DNA from: Mucilaginibacter_A sp965201005 | GTDB taxonomy: Bacteria; Bacteroidota; Bacteroidia; Sphingobacteriales; Sphingobacteriaceae | Length of the DNA stretch: 64,000 nucleotides | Direction: 5' to 3' | NCBI RefSeq assembly: GCF_965201005.1 | Contig: NZ_OZ241747.1 | Location: 930,001 to 994,000 of the forward strand | Part shown: positions 33,578 through 43,435 of the stretch, piece by piece | How positions within the stretch are numbered: the first letter of the stretch is position 1 | Layout of the letters: each line of letters opens with the position of its first letter | Position numbers and translations under genes: made by a program | Notes under the pieces: model-generated | The model's input: only the letters and a program-made list of their open reading frames with translations | Databases searched by the model: none | Told to the model about the DNA's origin: nothing

Positions 33578-34422
33578 TAATGATTTTAACCATTATCTCA
33601 AACTAGCTTGCAGTATCCAACCTATATCTGCTGCCAAGTATTTGAAACATCTTAAAAAGGTGGTCAACAACTATATCCTTAAATTTAAGCTATTAAGGGA
33701 TAATCCTTTTTCAGAATTCAAGACAACGGTGAAAGTCAAGGAACGCGAACTCTTAAGTCAGCTGAAGCTTAACCGGCTGATGAAAAAGGAGTTTAAAATA
33801 GCACGGGTCGCAAATGTCAGGGACGTATTTGTGTTTTGCTGCTATACCGGCTTGTCCTACGCTGATGTGAAAAAATTATCCCACAATGAGATTACTAAAG
33901 GAACTGATGGCGGGCAATGGATATTTACGCGCCGAAAGAAAAATGATAATTCTTCCCGAATCCCTTTGTTAAAACCTGCCTTGCAAATTATTGCGAAATA
34001 CAAAGACCATCCGAAATGCGTTCATGGGGATGTTGTGTTGCCAGTTTTAAGTAACCAGAAAATGAATAGTTATTTGAAGGAGATTGCAGACGCCTGCGAT
34101 ATTAAACAAAACCTGACCTTTCATTTATCAAGGCATACTTTCGCCACAACGGTGACCCTGACTAACGGGGTCCCGATTGAAAGCGTAAGTAAGATGCTCG
34201 GTCACGTAGATATTAAAACAACCCAACATTACGCAAAAGTCATCGATACAAGGGTCAGCCAGGATATGAAAAAGCTGAAACGAAAACTGGATAAAATAGC
34301 CAGCTAACCATGATCTTAATTGCCATGCAGGATTTCTACATGGCAATTATTCTATACCAACATTTGAAAGTTGGCAATACCGCTCTTATTCAATAGTCAA
34401 TTTTGAGTTTTGATTTACTACC

Positions 34423-34689
34423 ATGGCCCAAATTGATCTAATTACCAAAGAAGACCTTGAACTGCTTAAGCAAGATTTAATCAGGGAACTTTCCATAATT
34501 GTAAAGCAGCCGCAAAAGCATGATCCAAAACAGTGGTTACGGAGTGTTGAAGTCAGGAAATTACTGCATATCTCCCCAGGCACCCTCCAAAATTTCCGGA
34601 TTAATGGCACGCTTTCTTTCACGAAAGTTGGTGGCATATTCTTTTATAAATACGATGATATTTTAAAGGTGCTGGAGAAAAAGGGGTGA
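34423..34689 (+). CDS. Excisionase-like helix-turn-helix protein
   Basis: An 88-residue protein. An N-terminal helical region (LITKEDLELLKQDLIRELSI) is followed by a MerR/excisionase-type HTH: WLRSVEVRKLLHISPGTLQN, then FRINGTLSFTKVGGIFFYK. Proteins of this type follow integrases in many Bacteroidota islands and control excision or mobilisation. Its TGA overlaps the next ATG (TGATG), so it is translationally coupled to the broken gene at 34689. Confidence 0.8.
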   Translation: MAQIDLITKEDLELLKQDLIRELSIIVKQPQKHDPKQWLRSVEVRKLLHISPGTLQNFRINGTLSFTKVGGIFFYKYDDILKVLEKKG

Positions 34690-34991
34690 TGAGTAACAAA
34701 CAGTTCCAATTTTTGATGCGTTTTCTAAATCGGATGACTAATGATAAGCGTCTTAATACTTCACACATCAGTCTTTGTTTTGCACTTATTATCTGCTAGG
34801 ATCAACAAAGGCATAAGCTACCATTCAAAATAAATCAAAAGGTGTTAATGGAATATAGTAAGATATTCTCTATTAGTACCTACCATATTTGTATTAAAGA
34901 CTTAACCAGATTTGGGTTTATCAAGTATGCCCCAAGTTATAATTGCTATCAAGGGACTTTAGTTACCCTTCTCATAAAAACAGATAGTTGA
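34689..34991 (+). pseudogene. Small island HTH-type gene with in-frame amber stop
   Basis: Starting at the ATG overlapping the previous stop, the frame reads MSNKQFQFLMRFLNRMTNDK, then SHISLCFALIIC, then TAG at 34797-34799, then DQQRHKLPFKINQKVLMEYS, and on through TYHICIKDLTRFGFIKYAPS to a TGA at 34989. The layout (island gene after an excisionase-like HTH, with 'YSKIFSISTYHxCIKDL..FGFI' winged-helix-like text) recalls a small HTH family on Bacteroidota mobile elements. In relatives the stop position is probably Trp (TGG to TAG). About 100 codons in all. Confidence 0.7.
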
Positions 34992-35316
34992 TTTTTTTTT
35001 CAGGCAGGTACGATTTGCCCTTTTAGGGGGGTAGGTTTATAGCAACTCCACTTATGCATGTCTAAATAGCCAATTTCAATGCAGCTATTAACATTGATGC
35101 ATCTTGCTGAAGGATTGATGCAAGTATTACGTCCGCGTATTACATTTAAACGCAACAAAAACTTGAATACGTGTAATTTAATTCGTGTAACAGTAAAACA
35201 TAATAGTTAAAGGTTAAAAAAGCCATTTCTGGAAACTTGTTAGCCGTTGACAATAATTCCTTCGTTTTTTTGTAATAGATAGATCGTTAGATGTTTGCGC
35301 TTCTTCAAAACAATTA
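34992..35316. other. Gene-free stretch
   Basis: AT-rich island sequence with no open frame of note, no tRNA and no clear hairpin. A short direct similarity (TTGATGCATC and TTGATGCAAG near 35090-35130) is the only internal repetition seen. Confidence 0.5.
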
Positions 35317-37185
35317 TTATATATCTGCAAGTAAATTCCCCTCATTTGAATTATCGTTTTGCATATTGAATCTAATATCAAGAAAGTTTTTTACAGCTAA
35401 AAAATTGGGAAAGTTAGCTTTGTTTTCCAATCCATACGAACATAGAATCAGCACAAGCGCATGATTTAACTCAAATTGAAACTCTTCTGATTGAAAGCGC
35501 TCAAAGGAAATTCCATGTAGCAGTCTTTTTCGTCGGTATGCAGCAGTTTATGAAATAGTTCCTCGAAAGCTTCTTGATATTTATTTTCGTTCTCAAATTC
35601 CTTATCTGAAAGTTGATACCGGTTTTTTGCATTCAACACAAAGTTCATGATGGCAATGGTGATTTGCCAGTCCTGCCAACCTTTGCTACGTAAATCGTTT
35701 ACTAATTTTGGAAACCTTTTATCTTGCTTTAGTTTATCAATAGTTAAGTAAATGCACTCGTGGGAATTTTCAAAACGTTTCTTTATATTTTGAATTGCTT
35801 CGTCCTGATTATACTATTTACTGTGATCTCCTTTCCATTTCATTACTGGATTAACTTCAGGCAAACTCATAGATAAAGAATCTACAGGTTCAAAAATGTT
35901 GCCGCTGTAAGCTATCAAACTTCTGTTGTCCGAAAACAACGCGATACATTCTTTGATAGGAGCCAAGCACCAATGTTTTCCTCGCTAAATTACTTTCTGT
36001 GAATAGTTTTTGGAATAATTCTTCAAACTCTATCTTAGGTAGCAAACTAATGGATTCAAGAATATACATAAGAGCAGTTGCGCTTCTGGCAGTGTGAATG
36101 TTAATTTCTTTAGGCTCAGTACTGTCAAAATATTCAAGAAATACTTTCCATTTCAATTCATTATTTGAGGAAGGCTGTTCAGGTGAAATACAGTTAGGAT
36201 TAATCTCAACCTCCAACTTAATAGTGCTACTTTGCACCAAGTGATAGTCATATTTAGATAAAGCAATTTCAGCAAGCATCACTTGCATAATTCCGCAAAA
36301 TTCTTCCGCAATTGGAGTAGTGTAATAATCATTATTGAATGAAATCTCCCAGGTGCTGCCTAGTGCATTAAAACATACAGTTCTTTTTTTACCAACATCG
36401 TTTAATGGTTCGTCAGTTAGCCTGCGTTCAAGCAAACCGTTCAATGATGTATCGGTTGAAAATTTATCTTCAAGTTTAAGAATGAGCGGTTTAATAAAAT
36501 CATCGCCTAAATCTCCAAGCATTGCAGTATGTGTATCAACTAAGACTTTCAATTGAGGCGATAGTTTGGGAGTTGAGTGAAGAATGAGAGCGAACTCCGC
36601 CATTGCCTTAAATGGCATCTCGTCAATTTCAGGGTCAAGAGGAGTTCCTTTGAATTCATTTCTTGCATTCATGTAGTCAGCGAACGAAATAATTGCATTC
36701 ATCCATGCACCTTGTCTGAAATCAGCCTGAAATATTAAACCAAAAGCATCAGCAATTCTTTTTAGTAAGTGCCTTTCCCCATTGTGTGTGCTTACCCATG
36801 CTGCACCCATTGCATAATACTTAGCAGCTAAATTCATTCCTATTGCAGAATAAAGTTCTGCAATGTTCAGCAGCGCTAAAACAAATCCTTCAATGTATTC
36901 CTGACGAAACCATAACGTTTTAGCTTTGTGGAAATGATTCAGTGCTTTGAGCAACAGATTTGGTTTATTGATTCGCAGGTATTGATACCCCTTTTCAACT
37001 TCAACCTTTGCCGCTTTATATGCCCCGTCTCATTGCTCAATAATCGGGTTTAAATTTTCAGTAAAAGTTTCAATTGCTTCAATCAGTTCTGCATTTTCTT
37101 CGGGGGACGTCTCATTGAGCAAACCAATATATTTGTTTAGTCGCTCGCTTAAAGCTATAGCATTATAAGAATCTGCTTGATTGAA
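35317..37185 (-). pseudogene. Large decayed island cargo gene of unknown function
   Basis: A single protein of about 620 residues can be read on the minus strand if four lesions are bridged. These are an in-frame TGA at 37030-37032 (NPIIEQ*DGAYKAAK), a frame change near 35900-35960 after RMYRVVFGQQ (the other frame continues ALFSDNRSLIAYSGNIFEPV), a TAG at 35814-35816 (KGDHSK*YNQDEAIQ) and a frame change near 35480. The largest open piece is 35890-36954. Predicted helical N-terminal half (NLAAKYYAMGAAWVSTHNGE) with TPR-like pacing. No family recognised. The N-terminus is lost at the IS3 end. Its place beside an integrase suggests cargo such as defence, but that is a guess. Confidence 0.6.
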
Positions 37186-37211
37186 CTTGCAACAAATAAG
37201 TGGACATTCAG

Positions 37212-38042
37212 TTAAGCTGCGATAATTTGTTTGTTTAGTTGTTTTTCAAAGTCCTGCGGGGACATGTAACCAAGGGCAGAATGTAACCGTTTACGGTTGT
37301 ACCAGATTTCGATGTATTCAAAAATCATCAGTGCTGCCTGTTCTTTGCAAGTAAATTTGTGCTGATAAACGCATTCTGCTTTTAAGGTTTTGAAGAAGCT
37401 TTCTGCCACTGCGTTGTCCCAGCAGTTTCCTTTTCTGCTCATACTTCTGGTAATTAAGGCATTCTTTCCCAACAAATCCCTGAATTCGTTACAGGCATAC
37501 TGCACGCCACGGTCAGAATGAAAAAGTAGGTCATTCGTGATGGGCCTGTTCTTTTGTGCCATTTTAAAAGTCGGAATCACTGTTTCTGTTGCCTTCATAC
37601 CAGAACTCAATGCCCAGCCGATTACTTTACGGTCACCCAGATCAATTACGGTAGTCAGATACAGCCAGCCTTGCCCCGTTTTGATGTAAGTAATGTCCGA
37701 TACCCAAACCGTACCGGTCGTGCCGGGCTTGAAATTCCGCTCCAACATGTTTTCCGGTATAGTATACTGGTGTTCAGAATCCGTAGTGGCCTTAAACTTT
37801 TTCTTAATAAGGCTCCTGATGTTTTCTTTTTTCATCAGCCGGGCCACCTTTTGCCTGGATAATATAATATTGCGTTGACCAAGTGCGCGGGATATTCTTG
37901 GGCCTCCATATGTTCGTTTGCTCTAGTGATAAACCAGCTTGATTTCTGACAGTAATTTCATATCCGACTGTGACCTTTTAGATTGAGTGCACTTTAACCA
38001 GCTATAAAAACCACTTCTGCTCACTTTAAACATTTTACACAT
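37212..38042 (-). pseudogene. IS3 orfB transposase with in-frame amber stop
   Basis: From the ATG at 38042 the frame reads MCKMFKVSRSGFYSWLK to LVYH, then TAG at 37923-37925, then SKRTYGGPRI and a full rve/DDE domain: WVSDITYIKTGQGWLYLTTV, DRKVIGWALS, FHSDRGVQYA, MSRKGNCWDNAVAESFFKTL, and the end YNRKRLHSALGYMSP. All three acidic residues are kept. Only the HTH_21 region is cut off by the stop. Confidence 0.88.
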
Positions 38043-38052
38043 CTTCCCGATA

Positions 38053-38388
38053 TTAAATATTGTCCTGTTGTCTTTTAGGAACCGGAATATTTGCCATCGC
38101 CCCTGGAGAAGATGCCATGGCCTTTTTTAAGATGTCGCGCCCCTGTTGCATGTCGAGCAGCTCTTTTTTTAGCCGGTGTATTTCCGCCTGCTCCGGTGTA
38201 TAAAGTACTTTGCCCTGTCCCGGAAAACTCGTTCCTGCCTTCGTTTCCAGTTCCTTGCGCCAACGGTACAACAAAGACGGTTTAATTTCCAGTTCTTTTG
38301 ATAGCACGCCCAGGTCGGAACGCCCCTTGCTCAATTCTACAGCCATCACCTTAAATTCACGGTCATATCGTTTTCTCGTTTTTGACAT
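38053..38388 (-). CDS. IS3-family orfA (transposase HTH subunit)
   Basis: A 111-residue protein starting MSKTRKRYDREFKVMAVELS. It has an HTH_8-type DNA-binding region (LGVLSKELEIKPSLLYRWRK) and a leucine-zipper-like stretch (AEIHRLKKELLDMQQGRDIL). It ends just upstream of orfB in another frame, as expected for programmed -1 frameshift fusion in IS3 elements. Confidence 0.85.
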   Translation of the reverse strand: MSKTRKRYDREFKVMAVELSKGRSDLGVLSKELEIKPSLLYRWRKELETKAGTSFPGQGKVLYTPEQAEIHRLKKELLDMQQGRDILKKAMASSPGAMANIPVPKRQQDNI

Positions 38389-38494
38389 ATCTTAAAGTTA
38401 AGTTTTTCCCTTAACCTTTTGTCCACTTATTTGTTGCAAGTCCAAAACTGTTTTACTACAGAATCCTTTTAAGCAGAGTAAATTCATTGTAATT

Positions 38495-39010
38495 ATGAAA
38501 AAACAAAAAACACCGCCGGTGACTGTCGGCGCGGACCAAGGAGAAACCTTGTCCGTAGTCGGCGACACCTACCGAATTCTAGCCAGTGGCAAGCAAACTG
38601 ATGGCCAGTTTGCCACCATCGATATGCTGATCCCTCCTGGTGGCGGTCCGGGGCCGCATGCACATGCTAACTTTCAAGAAACTTTTTATGTCATCGAAGG
38701 AACAATCGAAGTTACTTCTGAGGCAGGGTCTTATCTAGCCATGGCAGGGTCATACGTCGCAATACCTAAAGGCGGCATTGTTCACCAGTTCAAAAACAAC
38801 ACACAGGAAATAGCACATCTGCTTTGTACTGTCATTCCATCAGGATTGGAAGCCATGTTTATAGAGATTGGTAATCCTGTTTCACCCGGCACGTTTTTAC
38901 CTCCACCATCGATGGATGAGAACGCGGCAAAGCAGCTTCAAACCGTCGCAGAAAAATACGGTCAGCAAGTTTACCCGTCTAATTTCTTTAACAATACCTA
39001 CCCCCATTGA
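38495..39010 (+). CDS. Cupin-domain protein
   Basis: A 171-residue single-domain cupin. The two metal-binding motifs are visible: GPGPHAHANFQETFYVIEGT near residue 50, with the HxH...E pattern, and IPKGGIVHQFKNN near residue 90. The substrate is unknown. Cupins of this type include quercetinase-like and sugar-processing enzymes. It lies directly upstream of the rhamnose regulator and transporter on the same strand, 35 bp from the regulator gene. A rhamnose mutarotase role is not supported because RhaM belongs to a different fold. Confidence 0.82.
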   Translation: MKKQKTPPVTVGADQGETLSVVGDTYRILASGKQTDGQFATIDMLIPPGGGPGPHAHANFQETFYVIEGTIEVTSEAGSYLAMAGSYVAIPKGGIVHQFKNNTQEIAHLLCTVIPSGLEAMFIEIGNPVSPGTFLPPPSMDENAAKQLQTVAEKYGQQVYPSNFFNNTYPH

Positions 39011-39044
39011 TTCCTCCTTTACCATCATAATTGATGGATATCGC

Positions 39045-40070
39045 ATGAAAAACTTTCTTAAAATATTAAAGATAGATGAGTCATCCTTAACACCATATTA
39101 CAGGCAATTATGTAATGCTATTTTGCAGGGTATCGACGAGAAACTGATCAGTGAGCATGATATTTTGCCATCAATTAATGACTTGAGCATTGCGTTAGAC
39201 ATTTCCCGGAATATTGTGACCAAAACATACAATACTTTAAAAAAAAGTGGAGTAGTAAGTTCTGTGCCTGGTAAAGGTTACTTTATATCCAACGTAAAGC
39301 TTGACAAACCGGTAAAGGTTCTTTTGTTGTTTAATAAGCTTAGTACTCATAAAAAAATAATTTATGACGCTTTTGCCGAAGCTTTGGGCGATAAAGCTTC
39401 TATTGATTTTTACATTTATAACAGCAGCTTTAATTATTTCAAAAAGATATTACTTGAAAAACAGGATAAATACGACAAGGTGGTTATTATTCCGCATTTT
39501 ATTGATAAAATAGACAACGCCTGTGATGTTATCAACCAGATACCCAAAGAAAAACTAATATTAATGAGCAAGCTTGTAAAAGGTGTGGAAGGTGATTTTG
39601 GCGCTGTATATGAAGACTTTGCCAATGATATTTTTGATGCTTTAGAGCAGTTGTTGCCTAGCATCAGGCGTTATCATTCATGCACCATCATTTTTCCTAA
39701 GAATAGCTATTTCCCAACAGATATCCTTATCGGTTTCTTAAACTTTTGTAAGCAATATAATTGCGAATACGATATTGTTTCTGACCTCCGTAGTGAAAGC
39801 ATGTGTAAGGACACCCTTTATATTTCGCTTACCGAAGATGACCTGGTAGAGCTAATTAATTTACTTTTGGAGCAAGGCCTTAAAATGCAGGAGGATATAG
39901 GGATCGTATCCTACAACGAGACGCCTTTAAAGAAGTTTATTCTAAACGGTATCACAACAATTTCAACCGATTTTGAATTTATGGGACGTATCGCTGCATC
40001 GATTGTATTAAATAATTCTCGCGACCACATTAAAATTCCGTTCCATACCATTATAAGGGAATCACTATAG
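39045..40070 (+). CDS. GntR-type regulator with sugar-binding domain, probable rhamnose regulator
   Basis: A 341-residue protein starting MKNFLKILKIDESSLTPYYR. Residues about 15-80 are a GntR winged helix (LCNAILQGIDEKLISEHDIL, then PSINDLSIALDISRNIVTKT). The rest is a periplasmic-binding-protein-like effector domain (VKVLLLFNKLSTHKKIIYDA ... TISTDFEFMGRIAASIVLNN), as in LacI-type C-domains. Such GntR/PBP hybrids control sugar operons in Bacteroidota. It directly precedes rhaT on the same strand, so rhamnose or a rhamnose metabolite is the likely ligand. Confidence 0.82.
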   Translation: MKNFLKILKIDESSLTPYYRQLCNAILQGIDEKLISEHDILPSINDLSIALDISRNIVTKTYNTLKKSGVVSSVPGKGYFISNVKLDKPVKVLLLFNKLSTHKKIIYDAFAEALGDKASIDFYIYNSSFNYFKKILLEKQDKYDKVVIIPHFIDKIDNACDVINQIPKEKLILMSKLVKGVEGDFGAVYEDFANDIFDALEQLLPSIRRYHSCTIIFPKNSYFPTDILIGFLNFCKQYNCEYDIVSDLRSESMCKDTLYISLTEDDLVELINLLLEQGLKMQEDIGIVSYNETPLKKFILNGITTISTDFEFMGRIAASIVLNNSRDHIKIPFHTIIRESL

Positions 40071-40081
40071 TATACAGCTGG

Positions 40082-40147
40082 TAACAGTTAAGCCGGTTTA
40101 TAATAATATTATTGTTCTTCTTATAAACCAAGTACGCGTTACTGTTA
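40082..40147. promoter_or_regulatory. Nested inverted repeats before rhaT, candidate operator
   Basis: GGTTTATAA (40095-40103) faces TTATAAACC (40121-40129), nested inside TAACAGT (40082-40088) facing ACTGTTA (40141-40147). They fill the 76-bp gap between the regulator stop and the rhaT start. They are a good candidate for the GntR-type regulator's site. Confidence 0.55.
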
Positions 40148-41226
40148 TGCAGATATTTTTTGGGATTTTATTCCACTTCATAGGCGGCTTTGCGTCCGGT
40201 AGTTTCTACATTCCTTATAAAAAAGTTAGAGGATGGGCGTGGGAGAGTTTCTGGATAGTTGGTGGTATATTTTCATGGTTGATCGTTCCGCCGGTAGCAG
40301 CATGGTTAACTATTCCGAATTTTATCGATATTATAAAAGTTACAAACGGGCATATACTGATGCTCACCTACTTTTTTGGCTTGCTATGGGGCATTGGAGG
40401 CTTAACTTATGGCTTGGGGGTGCGTTATTTAGGGGTGTCGTTAGGCAGCACAATCATACTTGGTTTATGTGCGGTATTTGGTTCCATCATCCCATCTGTT
40501 TACTATAACTTTTATCCGCAAAAAGGCAAAGATACTTTTAGTATGCTTTTAAACAGCCATTGGGGCCAAATGGTGCTGTTGGGGATATGTATATGCACCA
40601 TTGGTATTGTTATTTGTGGCAGAGCAGGAACTATTAAAGAATGCGACCTTGCTAAAAACCGACAGGCAGAAACTTATAATAAAGATTACCGTTTTGGCCT
40701 GGGCATTTTTGTAGCGATCATATCTGGCGTGCTTAGCGCTTGTTTTAATTTTGGTATAGAAGCCGGTAAAACAATGGCCGATGATGCCAACAGTACATGG
40801 CAGGCAGCACATCCGCATCAGGGAAATTTCCTTTTTTCAAATAATGTTACCTATATCGTAATTTTGTGGGGAGGCTTAACTTCTAACTTTATTTGGTGCA
40901 TAATACTTAACGCCCGAAACAAAACCTTTGGCGATTATACCAACAAACAAAAGCCTTTACTTAAAAATTATCTCTTTTGCGCTCTTGCAGGCACCACATG
41001 GTTCCTTCAATTCTTTTTCTATGGCATGGGCGAAAGCAAATTAGGTAATGGTGCCAGTTCCTGGATATTGCATATGGCATTTATTATCCTGATTGCCAAC
41101 AGCTGGGGGTTATTCTTAAATGAGTGGAAAGGCGTTAGTAAAAAAGCCGTCTATACCGTAATTGCGGGTATTATAACAATTATCATATCGGTTCTGGTTG
41201 TTGGTTACGGCAACTCCATTAAATAA
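40147..41226 (+). CDS. rhaT: L-rhamnose/proton symporter
   Basis: A 359-residue inner-membrane transporter of the RhaT family. It has about ten hydrophobic helices and the RhaT-like N-terminus LFHFIGGFASGSFYIPYKKV, then RGWAWESFW, the motif GLTYGLGVRYLGVSLGSTII near 85 and WFLQFFFYGMGESKLG near 285. It imports L-rhamnose with a proton. It is the first gene after the regulator and is followed by the aldolase-dehydrogenase gene after 25 bp. Confidence 0.93.
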   Translation: MQIFFGILFHFIGGFASGSFYIPYKKVRGWAWESFWIVGGIFSWLIVPPVAAWLTIPNFIDIIKVTNGHILMLTYFFGLLWGIGGLTYGLGVRYLGVSLGSTIILGLCAVFGSIIPSVYYNFYPQKGKDTFSMLLNSHWGQMVLLGICICTIGIVICGRAGTIKECDLAKNRQAETYNKDYRFGLGIFVAIISGVLSACFNFGIEAGKTMADDANSTWQAAHPHQGNFLFSNNVTYIVILWGGLTSNFIWCIILNARNKTFGDYTNKQKPLLKNYLFCALAGTTWFLQFFFYGMGESKLGNGASSWILHMAFIILIANSWGLFLNEWKGVSKKAVYTVIAGIITIIISVLVVGYGNSIK

Positions 41227-41251
41227 ATATCAAAAGCATAAAATCAATAGT

Positions 41252-43372
41252 ATGTCTTCTAATACAAAACAATTTAAACACTTAAGTTACCTTTGGGATG
41301 ATGATAAGGCGGCGGCATTGGTCGGCGATGAAGTTGCCCTGCTTATCTACCGTTCCAACCTTTTAGGTGCCGATCTTCGCCTTACTAATTACGGTGGCGG
41401 CAATACCTCCTGTAAAACTAACGCTAAAGACCCGCTTACCGGCCAGGATGTAGAAGTGATGTGGATCAAAGGATCAGGTGGTGATATTGGCACTTTAAAA
41501 AAGAGCGGTCTGGCAGCTTTATACGTTGATCGTTTGCGCAGCCTAAAAAACGTTTATAGAGGAATAGAACACGAGGATGAAATGGTGGAGCTGTTTAACC
41601 ACAGTATTTTTGACCTCGCTTCTAAAGCACCATCAATAGATACCCCACTACACGGTTTTTTGCCCTTTAAACACATTGACCATTTGCACCCTGACGCAGC
41701 TATTGCTATTGCGGCAGCTAAAGATGGCGAAAAGATAACTCAGGAATTATTTAGCGGCGCCATAGGCTGGGTGGGCTGGCAGCGCCCTGGTTTTGATCTC
41801 GGCCTACAGATGAAGCAATGCTATGATGAAAACCCGGGCATCCGTGGTATTATGCTCGGATCGCATGGGTTATTTACGTGGGGCAATACAGCTTTCGAAA
41901 GCTACATTAACACTCTGGAAGTTATTGAGCAATGTGCCGAATACCTGGAGAAAAATTATGGCAAAAGAGGCCCTGTATTTGGTGGCCAGAAAATTGAGAG
42001 TGCTACAGAAGAGAATCGCAAAAAGCAGGCAATCGCTGTAGCGCCGATACTGCGTGGCTTCTGTTCGTCAAATACAAAAATAATAGGGCACTTTACAGAT
42101 GACGCCCGGGTACTGGAATACATCAATTCAAATGACTTGGAAAGGCTGGCACCCCTGGGAACCAGTTGCCCCGATCACTTTTTGCGCACCAAAATCAGTC
42201 CGCTGGTTTTAACGCTTAAGGCGGAAGATGATTTATCAGATACTGCCGCTATCAAAGAAAAGCTAACACCTGCTTTTGAAGAATACCGCAAAATGTATGG
42301 CGATTATTATAATACCTGCAAGCACGACAACAGCCCTGCTATACGTGATGCCAATCCGGTAGTGATACTTTATCCAGGTGTGGGTATGTTCACTTTTGCT
42401 AAAGACAAACAGACTGCACGTGTTGCTGCCGAGTTTTACATTAATGCTATTAATGTAATGAAGGGTGCCGAGGCCATATCTGAATATACTTCCTTGCCAA
42501 GGCAGGAAGCTTTTGATATTGAATATTGGCTCTTAGAAGAGGCTAAATTGCAGCGTATGCCTAAGCCCAAGCCCTTGTCGGGTCGGGTTGCGCTGGTAAC
42601 AGGTAGCGCTGGCGGGATTGGTAAGGCTATAGCTAGAAAGTTTGTGGAAGAAGGTGCTGTAGTGGTGTTAAATGATATGAATGCAGAACGCCTTAATAGT
42701 GCGGGGGAAGAATTTAAAAGTTTGTATGGTAAGGACAGTGTAACTACTACGTTACTAGATGTTACCAAACAAGACCAAATAGACCAGGCCTTCGCCGAAA
42801 CTGTACTGGCTTTTGGCGGAGTAGACCTTATTGTTAACAATGCAGGCTTATCAATCTCTAAAACAATTAGCGATCATGAAGAAAAGGACTGGGATGCGTT
42901 ATACGATGTGTTAGTAAAGGGGCAGTTTTTTGTTACTCGAGTGGCCGTAGCTATTATGAAGAAACAGGGCAAAGGTGGCGATATTATCAACATTGTAAGT
43001 AAGAATGCACTGGTAAGTGGCCCCAATAATGCCGGTTACGGCAGTGCAAAAGCAGCACAATTGCACCTGAGCCGATTAAACGCGTCGGAGCTTGGTGCAG
43101 ACAAGATCCGTGTAAATGTGGTAAACCCTGATGCGGTTATAAGCGACAGCAATATATGGTCCGGCGGATGGGCCGAAGGCCGCGCTAAAGCATATGGCAT
43201 CACAGTAGATGAATTGCCTGGTTATTATGCAAACCGTACTTTATTAAATGAGGTGATTTTGCCTGTAGACATTGCAAATGCCTGCTTCGCCTTTGCCGGC
43301 GGACTATTGAGCAAATCAACTGGGAACGTTTTAAACGTTGACGGGGGCGTAGCGGCAGCGTTTGTAAGATAA
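41252..43372 (+). CDS. Bifunctional rhamnulose-1-phosphate aldolase / L-lactaldehyde dehydrogenase
   Basis: A 706-residue fusion. Residues 1 to about 430 are a class II aldolase (TNYGGGNTSCK, WIKGSGGDIGTLKKSGLAAL, the PLHGFLPFKHIDHLHPDAAI metal-ligand segment, GSHGLFTWG). Residues from about 446 are a short-chain dehydrogenase with RVALVTGSAGGIGKAIA, NNAGLSIS and the catalytic Y-x3-K in NNAGYGSAKAAQLHL. It splits L-rhamnulose 1-phosphate into DHAP and L-lactaldehyde and oxidises the aldehyde to L-lactate, as in characterised RhaEW-type proteins. The ATG at 41252 replaces an upstream start that overlaps rhaT. Confidence 0.92.
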   Translation: MSSNTKQFKHLSYLWDDDKAAALVGDEVALLIYRSNLLGADLRLTNYGGGNTSCKTNAKDPLTGQDVEVMWIKGSGGDIGTLKKSGLAALYVDRLRSLKNVYRGIEHEDEMVELFNHSIFDLASKAPSIDTPLHGFLPFKHIDHLHPDAAIAIAAAKDGEKITQELFSGAIGWVGWQRPGFDLGLQMKQCYDENPGIRGIMLGSHGLFTWGNTAFESYINTLEVIEQCAEYLEKNYGKRGPVFGGQKIESATEENRKKQAIAVAPILRGFCSSNTKIIGHFTDDARVLEYINSNDLERLAPLGTSCPDHFLRTKISPLVLTLKAEDDLSDTAAIKEKLTPAFEEYRKMYGDYYNTCKHDNSPAIRDANPVVILYPGVGMFTFAKDKQTARVAAEFYINAINVMKGAEAISEYTSLPRQEAFDIEYWLLEEAKLQRMPKPKPLSGRVALVTGSAGGIGKAIARKFVEEGAVVVLNDMNAERLNSAGEEFKSLYGKDSVTTTLLDVTKQDQIDQAFAETVLAFGGVDLIVNNAGLSISKTISDHEEKDWDALYDVLVKGQFFVTRVAVAIMKKQGKGGDIINIVSKNALVSGPNNAGYGSAKAAQLHLSRLNASELGADKIRVNVVNPDAVISDSNIWSGGWAEGRAKAYGITVDELPGYYANRTLLNEVILPVDIANACFAFAGGLLSKSTGNVLNVDGGVAAAFVR

Positions 43373-43435
43373 GCTGATTAACAAATGACCGGGTTAACCT
43401 CCAGTCGTTTATTTACCTTTTGAAGAGAAGACCAA

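Larger units (their letters stand above)
32036..34307 (+). pseudogene. Tyrosine recombinase/integrase of a tRNA-Glu island, split by IS982
   Basis: Codons 1 to about 171 (to 32549) encode the arm-binding and SAM-like N-terminal domains (MELGYSLLFYLKKPKNYTSG). The reading frame resumes at 33589 (HYLKLACSIQPISAAKYLKH) and gives the catalytic domain ending at 34307. Visible catalytic residues are HLSRHTFAT (His, Arg), LGHVDIKTT (His) and HYAK (Tyr). The segment TGLSYADVKKL has Ser/Ala where most recombinases have the first Arg, as in IntDOT of CTnDOT. The gene is cut by an IS982 copy with an 11-bp target repeat, so the island has lost its own integrase. Confidence 0.9.
37186..38440 (-). mobile_element. 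IS3-family insertion sequence, copy 1 (defective)
   Basis: Perfect 20-bp inverted ends CTTGCAACAAATAAGTGGAC (37186-37205) and its complement (38421-38440) bound 1255 bp with orfA and orfB. No convincing target duplication is visible (GAA on one side, TCC on the other). orfB has a stop codon, so it is probably immobile unless helped in trans. Confidence 0.88.
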
